A stretch of DNA of 64,000 nt from Euryodendron excelsum (taxonomy: Eukaryota > Streptophyta > Magnoliopsida > Ericales > Pentaphylacaceae), in assembly GCA_033060915.1 (NCBI GenBank), contig CM065381.1, positions 634,501 to 698,500 of the forward strand, written 5' to 3'. Below, in pieces: positions 57,338-64,000 of this stretch. The position numbers and the translations under genes were made by a program. A model generated the notes under the pieces. It ran no database searches. It was not told the DNA's origin and was given only the letters and a program-made list of their open reading frames with translations. Each line of letters opens with the position of its first letter. The stretch's first letter is position 1.

Positions 57338-57544
57338 TGTAAGCACCCCTTTTTTGACCGCTCGGCAGTCTACGCACCGTCCAGACTTGTATTCAAGTCA
57401 ATATGGATGTATTCCAATCGAAACTAATTCTCTAAGTCCAAATCCCATCTGTCCATCGCCTCGCGGGCCCATCAGGCCCAAAATAGAGGCAAAATGACCA
57501 AAATGCCCTTAGGGGGCATTGTCCTTTCCAATGTTAACTCTAAC

Positions 57545-58415
57545 CCCTCTCTCGAGACAGTTTATTTCTTGAGACGGCTCCAAATCAGGTACGTCTTTCC
57601 GAAGACGGTAAGTCCCCTTTCCAATCCCTCTCTCGAGACAGTTTATTCCTCAAGACAGTTCCAAATCAGGCACGTCTTTTTGAAGACGGTAAGTCCCCTT
57701 TCTAATCCCTCTCTCGAGATAGTTTAGTTCTCGAGACGGTTCCAAATCAGGCAAGTCTTTCCGAAGACGGTAAGTCCCCTTTCCAATCCCTCTCTTGAGA
57801 TAGTTTATTCCTCGAGACGGTTCCAAATCAGGCGCGTCTTTCTGAAGACGGTAAGTCCCCTTTCTAATCCCTTTCTCGAGACAGTTTATTCCTCGAGACA
57901 GTTCCAAATCAGGCACGCCTTTTCAAAGACGATAAGACTCCTTTCCAATTCCAATCCCTTTCTTGAGATAGTTTATCCCTAAGACGGTTCCAAATCAGGC
58001 ACGTCTTTCTGAAGACAAAAAGACCCCTTTCCAATTCCAATCCCTCTCTCGAGACAGTTTATTCCTTGAGACGGTTCCTAATCAGGCGCGTCTTTTCGAA
58101 GACGGTAAGTCCCCTTTCTAATCCCTCTCTCGAGATAGTTTATTCCTCGAGACGGTTCCAAATCAGGCACGTCTTTTCGAAGACGATAAGACCCCTTTCC
58201 AATCCCTCTCTCGAGACAGTTTATTCCTCGAGACGGTTCCAAATCAGGCACGTCTTTTTGAAGACGATAAGACCCCTTTCCAATTCCAATCCCTCTCTCG
58301 AGATAGTTTATCCCTCGAGTTGGTTCCAAATCAGGCATGTCTTTTCAAAGACGATAAGACCCCTTTCTAATTCCAATCCCTCTCTCGAGACAGTTTATTT
58401 CTCGAGATGGTCCGG
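57545..58415 (+). repeat. U3 UNCG-hairpin array, copy 8
   Basis: About ten tandem units of roughly 80-90 bp. Hairpins such as CGTCTTTCCGAAGACG (57592-57607) and CGTCTTTTTGAAGACG (57673-57688) alternate with TCTCGAG/CTCGAGA pairs. This is the longest array of this unit. Confidence 0.92.
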
Positions 58416-58639
58416 CACTTTTTTTGAAAAAAACCTCTTGGAAACGGTAAGTCCCTCCAAACCCGTCGACCGAGACGAGACCCCAAGTCCCCTAAATGGT
58501 AGAACGATCCACCTTTAGTGCCTACTAGCCCGCCAATGTAGAAATGTCCGTTTAGACACGCTTTCTGAGAAAATTGACTTCTCAGGTGCTAAGTCCCCTT
58601 TAGTAGCTTCCCAAGATCAGGCAGTCTCGGGAATGATCG

Positions 58640-58775
58640 CGAACCGTTTAGCAAAAATACTCGCAAACATCACAACCGTCAGAGTAGTGAAAATACTCGT
58701 AAATAGGTCGATGTAGGAAATTGCCAACAAACCCTTATGTCACGACGACTGCCGTCAGAGTGGCGGAAACACTCA
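58640..58775 (+). repeat. 29-bp hairpin units, copy 8
   Basis: A few diverged units such as GAGTAGTGAAAATACTC and GAGTGGCGGAAACACTC. Confidence 0.7.
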
Positions 58776-59664
58776 AAACCCAGGTCAACACCACTTCGGT
58801 GAAAAATGACCAAACTGCCCCTTGGGCCTTTTTCGAGACTTTCCGGTCAAGATGACCATTTCGCCCCTAGGCATCCGAATGCCCCGGGAACCACACCGGC
58901 TCTGGGTATCAAACCGGTAACCTCCCGGGAATACTTCGTACAGTATTCTCAACCTTTCTCTACCTTTCGGATCATTCCGAGTTAGTTCCGGCAAACTCGG
59001 TACAAAATGACCATCTTGCCCCTAGTAGGCCGGTCTCCTTTTCCGACCACACCGGCTCTGGGTATCAAACTGGTAACCTCTTGAGATTGCTTTTTATAGT
59101 ATTCTCAACCCTTCTTTATCTTTTCGGATCATTCCGAGTCAGTTCCAGCAAACTTGGTGCGAAATGACCGTTTTGCCCCTGGTGGGCCGGTCGCCTTTTC
59201 AGACCACACCGGCTCTGGGAATCAAATCGGCAACCTTTGGGAACATTCTGAATAATGTTTCCAAATCTCGAGTCCTCTTTCGAGACAGTCTGAGTTCGTC
59301 CCGGTCGCTTTTTAGCCCGATTGACCGTTTTGCCCCTAAAGGCCCAGTCAACCCTTCCGACACATCCTATCCTCACTTTTCAAGCCAAATACCTCCAGGA
59401 CGCTGTTCTAAGTGTTCCTGCTCCTTTTCAGCCTTCCGGGCCAATTCTGGTCCATCAAACCGTTCCCAGACTTTCTAGAGTCACTCCTAGAGAAGCCAGG
59501 CTAAAAATTACATGGTAGTCACTAGTACAGGTGCCCAAATCTAGTCAAAGATATGTTGCTTGCCGACCTTAAACATTTCCTAAATGGCTGGCGTCACTCC
59601 TAGTGGCGCTAGTGTAATTTTTGGCCTGACGCCACTGCAACAGGCGCTAGTACATTCCTCTCTC

Positions 59665-59672
59665 TATAAATA
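59665..59672 (+). promoter_or_regulatory. TATA box, family A copy 8
   Basis: TATAAATACAGAGCC, conserved position. Confidence 0.75.
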
Positions 59673-62060
59673 CAGAGCCTCTTTCAGCGTGAAAGAGGTC
59701 CGCAAACTCAGTCTAAAAATCCTATATTTCGATATACAGCGCTCAAGCACTCCCTAAATCCTAGCTTCCTTAGGTTCTCCAAACCCTAGCCACCATACAC
59801 TAAACCTTAGCTTTCTATACACTCATACACACCCCCATACACTTATACACTAGCCTCCAACCCTCCTTTGAAGACTTGAAGAGCTGCAATCTGAAGTTTG
59901 AAGATTGAAGAAAACTCTTGAGGATTGAAGACGAAGATCAAGACGAAGACCAAAGACAAGCTAGGCGTGCAAAATAAACAAGACATACGGTAGATTTTCT
60001 CTTTACATTTTCGCACTTCCCCCTCTCTCTTCTCTCTTCTAACCCACTTGGGTTTTTTTTATTTTAATCCCCCATCTCTTTCCCCCCCTTTCTTTGCATG
60101 CTTGAAATAAGGGACTCCTGGTCCATGTGTAGGATTAGACTATCGGAGGGTTATCGTGTCGGGGCTTTCCTTTAGGCTAACCGGAGACCATGTGGGTTCA
60201 GCCCCCATGATTATGTGGTGAAGCCTTAACCTTGTATGTTCACGACCCAAAACTTGCATTGTGCATATCATGATCTTGCATCTTCCAAAAATCGTTTTCA
60301 AACTCGTTTTGCAAAATTTGCATTAAACTTGTTTTCGAAATTGTGTCGAAATCTTTTTTTTTTTCAAAACATGTTTTCAAAATCACAATCCTAGGGTGAT
60401 TCTAGCTTTTCCATGGCTAGGGTTGCTTTAGGAAAGTGTTACATTCAAAGTGACCAATATGGTCCATATTTTCAAATCTTATTGTTTTCAAAACCGCTTT
60501 CCTAAAGTGATTCTAGCTCTCTTATGATTAGAATTGCTTTAGGAAAATGAAATGTTTTTACATCTTCTAAAAACTCTCTTTTCAAGAGTCTCTCTTTCTA
60601 AAATCCTCTATTTCAACATGCTTCCCCAAAACTCTTTTTTCCAAAGTTGTTTTCAAAAACTCCCTCCAAAAATCTATTTTCCAAAACTTTTCTTTTTAAA
60701 CTCCTATCCAAAACGCTCTCTTCAAGGTCCACTTTCCAAAAACGTTCCCTAGGTTTCCTTCTTTAAAAAAAAAAAAACCTCTTCCTAAATCTCTTTCTTA
60801 AAAATCTCTTTCTAAAAACTCCTCACTAGGATCTCTTTCCAAAAAATCTTTCTCCTCAAATTTCATTTTCTAAAAACACTCCCTAAATTCACTTTCCTAA
60901 AAACTCTCTCGAACAATCTTCTACCAAAATTCACTTTCCTAAAAACTCTTCCCGAAATCTTCCTTGTAGAAACTCCTCTCCAGGATTCCCTTCTAAAAAT
61001 CTTCGTTTTCAAAAACGCACTTTCTAAAAATCCTTTCCTTAGAGCCCAAGTCAAACCCTAGAACTCACTATTAGGAAACCTTAATTTTCTTTCAAAAAAC
61101 ATGATTTTCAAACTTGCCTTAAAACCTAAGTTTCCAAAAACTCCCGTTTTCTACATTAAAATTAGGTTTCCAAAAACCTCTTTTCTACGTCAAAACTATA
61201 GCCTTCCAAATCTAGGATTTCTAAAACTTCCCTCTCCAAATCCAAGTTTCAAATCTTTCCTAAACTCAACATTTTCTAATCTCAAGATTTTCTAAAACTA
61301 AAACTCTAAAATTTTCTAAATCCTAAACTTTCTAAATTTGAAACTTTCAAACTCTAAAATTTTCTAAGTTCTAAACTTTCCTAAACTTCAAATCTTTCAA
61401 AGTCTAAACCTTTCCTCATTTCAACCTTTCTTAATTTCACATCCTTTCCAAACTTGAATTCCCAAATCTAGATTTTCAAATCTTTCTAAAACTCAAATTT
61501 TGAATCTTCCAAAAATTCTAGAAGCTTTCTAAATTCAAATCTTTCCTAATTTAAAATCTTTCTAAAATTCTAAGCTTTCCAAATTCAAAACTTTCTTAAA
61601 TTGAAACTTTCCAAATTCTAAACCTTTCTTAAAACTTTCCTAATTCAAAACATTTCTAAATTCAACACTTTCCTATTTCAAAACCTTTCTTAAAATGAAA
61701 CTTTCCAATTTTCAAAACTTCCCTATTTCAAAACATTCCAAATTCAAAACTTTCCTAAGTTGAAACTTTCTTAATTCCAAAACTTTCCTTATTTCAAAAC
61801 TTTCCTAATTCCAAAACTTTCCTAAAATGATAGTTTCCTAATTCGAAGCTTTCCTAATCCGAATCTTTCCCAAATTCCAAGTTTGCATATCTTCCAAGAT
61901 CTTTGCAAATCCAACATTCAAGTCCAACCTTCCTGAAACCTCAAGTCTTTCCTAAATCCTATCTTTCCTAAGTCTAGGTTTCCTAAATCTTCGTCTTTCC
62001 AAAACAAGTCTAAATCTTTCTTCCAAGTTCTATCTTTCCAAATCAAAATTCAACCTTTTT

Positions 62061-62289
62061 TTTAGTTGAGAGATTTAAATTTCAAACGATGCCTTTGATT
62101 CCTTTTCATGGCACTCTTCTTCAAGAAAATTAAAGTTTTCATTTCATCCTTCTTCATGAAAAAGCAAACTTCAATGATAAAGATTTGCTTAAAATCTTGG
62201 GTCCATGATTGAAAGCATAGCAACACTACCGGCTTTTTAAAAAAAAACCTTTGGATCGAGTTTGATAATTGGTTTAGATCCAATTGCAA
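62061..62289. other. Interior next to the right hAT-like end
   Basis: Unrecognised sequence between the truncated copy 8 and the right terminus. No gene seen. Confidence 0.4.
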
Positions 62290-62419
62290 ACAGATCGGGT
62301 TTGTAGCTAACAAGTTCGGTCCATCAGATTCGGATTGGGCTCAGATCTGATGCTTAACAGATTTGAATCGAATCCGAATTTGTCGGATCTGGACCAGACC
62401 CGATCCATTGGCAGGCCTA
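62290..62419 (-). repeat. Right terminus of the hAT-like element
   Basis: On the minus strand it begins TAGGCCTGCCAATGGATCGG, matching the left end TAGGTTTGTCAATGGATCTG, and continues with GATCC, GACAAATTCGG and CCAATCCGAATC motifs like those at 4010-4100. Confidence 0.6.
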
Positions 62420-62427
62420 GTTCTGGT
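62420..62427. repeat. Right 8-bp TSD of hAT-like element
   Basis: GTTCTGGT, versus GTTCTAGT at 3986-3993. Confidence 0.6.
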
Positions 62428-64000
62428 GTTATACATTAGCGGTTTCTGGTTTTAGTTTCTTGTTAGGGTTTCGAGCCTTTTTCTATATAAGCATTTGTAT
62501 GGGCTTCATCCTAGGTAGCTTTTGATAAACAATAATTGAGAGATTTATCTTATTTTTGACTTTGGATATTCTTTGTGAAGCAACCGGTAATTGATGCCTT
62601 TATCTTGGTATTTTATGGAATTAACAGATTAAAAAAGAGCCAAGTTTTTTTGTATTTGTGGGCGAATCAATGAATCCTAGCTTGTTTAGCATTGTTTCTA
62701 CATGCTTGTCTGCGTTACTCAGTATCATTAAATTCTCTATGAACATGTGCAAGTCACTGATAATTTCTCATTTGCTTTTCAAACAGAGTACTTTATGTAT
62801 TGCTAATAGAGGTGTTGATTGATGCAAATTAATAGTTCAAAGGGTCGATGTGTTACGATTTAATGTTTAAGGAGACTTAATGATACTGACTTATAATTTA
62901 AAGGGTGTCGTTGTAATTAACCCTAAACTAAAGTATGAAACTTGAATATTGGGCCAAACATTTACCCTTGTGTACATGCTTGATTTTTTACACAGCAACT
63001 ATTGAACTTTGGATGTGTGTTCAAGTAGAACTCTTTTCGAATATGGGAATATTGAAGGTATTACCATGTCCAGATGGATTCGCAGTTTTAAAATTATATC
63101 TAAACACACATCTAGTTCAAGACCCATTCAATTCTGGGTTAAATCTTAAAATGGCAAGACAGTATTCAAAAAGAATAAAATGAGAAATTTTAAAATTCTG
63201 GACGCTAGGCTTACTTAAGATGGTGGTGAAATAGGTATTCAATTAAGCAATTCGTGAACAATTATTTAGTCATCCACAATCACATGACTCAAATAGACCC
63301 ATGATATTTTAACATGAAAAATCATGTGCACCAGACCAAATCAAGCAATAATCATTGCTCAAGGGTTCCAAATACACAATCAACCAATGCAGCATTGACT
63401 TTCAATCTTACGGTTGTCTTCTACTTGCTCGCATTCACGCTATATTGTTTTTCATACTTGAACCACCCATATGATCGCCTTAAGATGAGTACACCAGCTT
63501 GAACTTTTTCAATACTTCATTTCTTATTTCATTTCTTATTGAATAGTAGAAAATGCCTACAAATTGAGAAAGAATCCTCTCTCTCTCTCCTAGCTACAAA
63601 GTCATAAAAATAAAAATAAAAATCTCTATTATTTCATTTCTTTATTTAATTTCTGACTTTTGGACAAGGGTTACAATCAAAGTTATAGAGACATAAAGTT
63701 GGATTTCAATGACATCAAACAGATTACATTGACAGTAAAAGTTCTAAATTGAATAGTAGAAAATGCCTAAAAATAAGGTTCAAGACATTTTTCTTTGATA
63801 TAATTTAAATCGTATTCAAATAGTTTTAGCTTAGTTAAATACCTTCTCAAAACAATCGATTTTTTGTTTATTTTTAAGAAGTAATTTGCAATTCTTGTTC
63901 AATTGAGAGATTATTCATGAGTCAATTCATTATATTGATTCAATCTTGTGAACTCAATTTCAAACTTACCAATTACTTTGCCATCAGCGTTTGAAATTAT
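62428..64000. other. Right flank, no gene recognised
   Basis: AT-rich. A TATATAAG string near 62484 after TTAGGGTTTC is reminiscent of a decayed LTR promoter, but no ends were found. If the hAT-like element is real, this sequence was once directly next to the P450 3' flank. Confidence 0.4.

Larger units (their letters stand above)
57338..62060 (+). mobile_element. Family A giant LTR, copy 8 (3' truncated)
   Basis: It starts TGTAAGCACCCC after CCTGT. It has about ten UNCG-hairpin units (57545-58415), few 29-bp units (58640-58775), CCGG/GAATAC units (58850-59260), TATA at 59665-59672, an AAACCCTAG-related leader, and the G-depleted block to about 62050. It then ends abruptly: the CGGAC hairpin, GGATACGTAGGCA block and GGGCGCGACA terminus are missing, so about 1 kb of the 3' part was deleted. 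It shares the GAGACCCCAAGTCCCCTA block with copy 1. Confidence 0.82.

Noticed and set aside
62428..64000. LTR fragment suggested by TATATAAG near 62484
   Set aside because: No LTR ends, TSD or similarity to other copies was found. Kept only as a remark.

Overview
This window looks like nuclear DNA of a flowering plant, most likely a eudicot. It has a spliced cytochrome P450 with GT-AG introns, plant-type LTR retrotransposons, a MULE transposase, a plant mobile domain (PMD) gene, MITEs and AT-rich spacers. I cannot name the species. I see no intact cellular gene, rRNA, tRNA or CRISPR array. Almost everything is transposable-element DNA, nested several layers deep.

Left flank (1-3993): a decayed Athila-type gag fragment with local duplications, a 184-bp MITE with a perfect 9-bp target-site duplication (TSD), and a CYP716-like P450 pseudogene with three exons. 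A second MITE of the same family sits in the first P450 intron. At 3994 a hAT-like terminal inverted repeat begins. Its partner ends at 62419, and the two ends are flanked by 8-bp TSDs that match at 7 of 8 positions.

Between those ends lie a broken MULE transposase (6114-7772) and a PMD gene scattered over 33530-33551 (inverted scrap), 37161-38227, 54248-55273 and 57016-57240. The rest is dominated by eight copies of one very large TG...CA element of about 4.6-5.7 kb, called family A here and best explained as giant solo LTRs. Several copies are inserted into one another with 5-bp TSDs. Their layout is conserved: a U3 made of tandem hairpin-forming repeats, a TATAAATA box, a leader with AAACCCTAG motifs, a long G-depleted block, a CGGAC/GTCCG hairpin and a conserved 3' end.

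A nearly complete Athila-lineage Ty3/gypsy element lies in reverse orientation at 38228-54242 (TSD CTCAT) inside a PMD exon. It has both LTRs, a tRNA-Asp-type primer-binding site, a polypurine tract and one gag-pol frame broken by two TAG codons. Its 3' LTR is itself interrupted by family A copy 7.

History inferred from the nesting: MULE and PMD came first; copies 1 and 6 entered them; copies 2, 3 and 4 entered copy 1; copy 5 entered copy 4; Athila entered the PMD gene; copy 7 entered the Athila LTR. Discordant TSDs on copies 1, 4 and 6, together with a 22-bp inverted piece of PMD coding sequence, point to an inversion plus deletion caused by recombination between oppositely oriented copies. 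The most interesting signals are the hairpin arrays in the family A U3, some with compensatory base changes and UNCG-type loops, and the matching TIR/TSD pair that encloses the whole nest.
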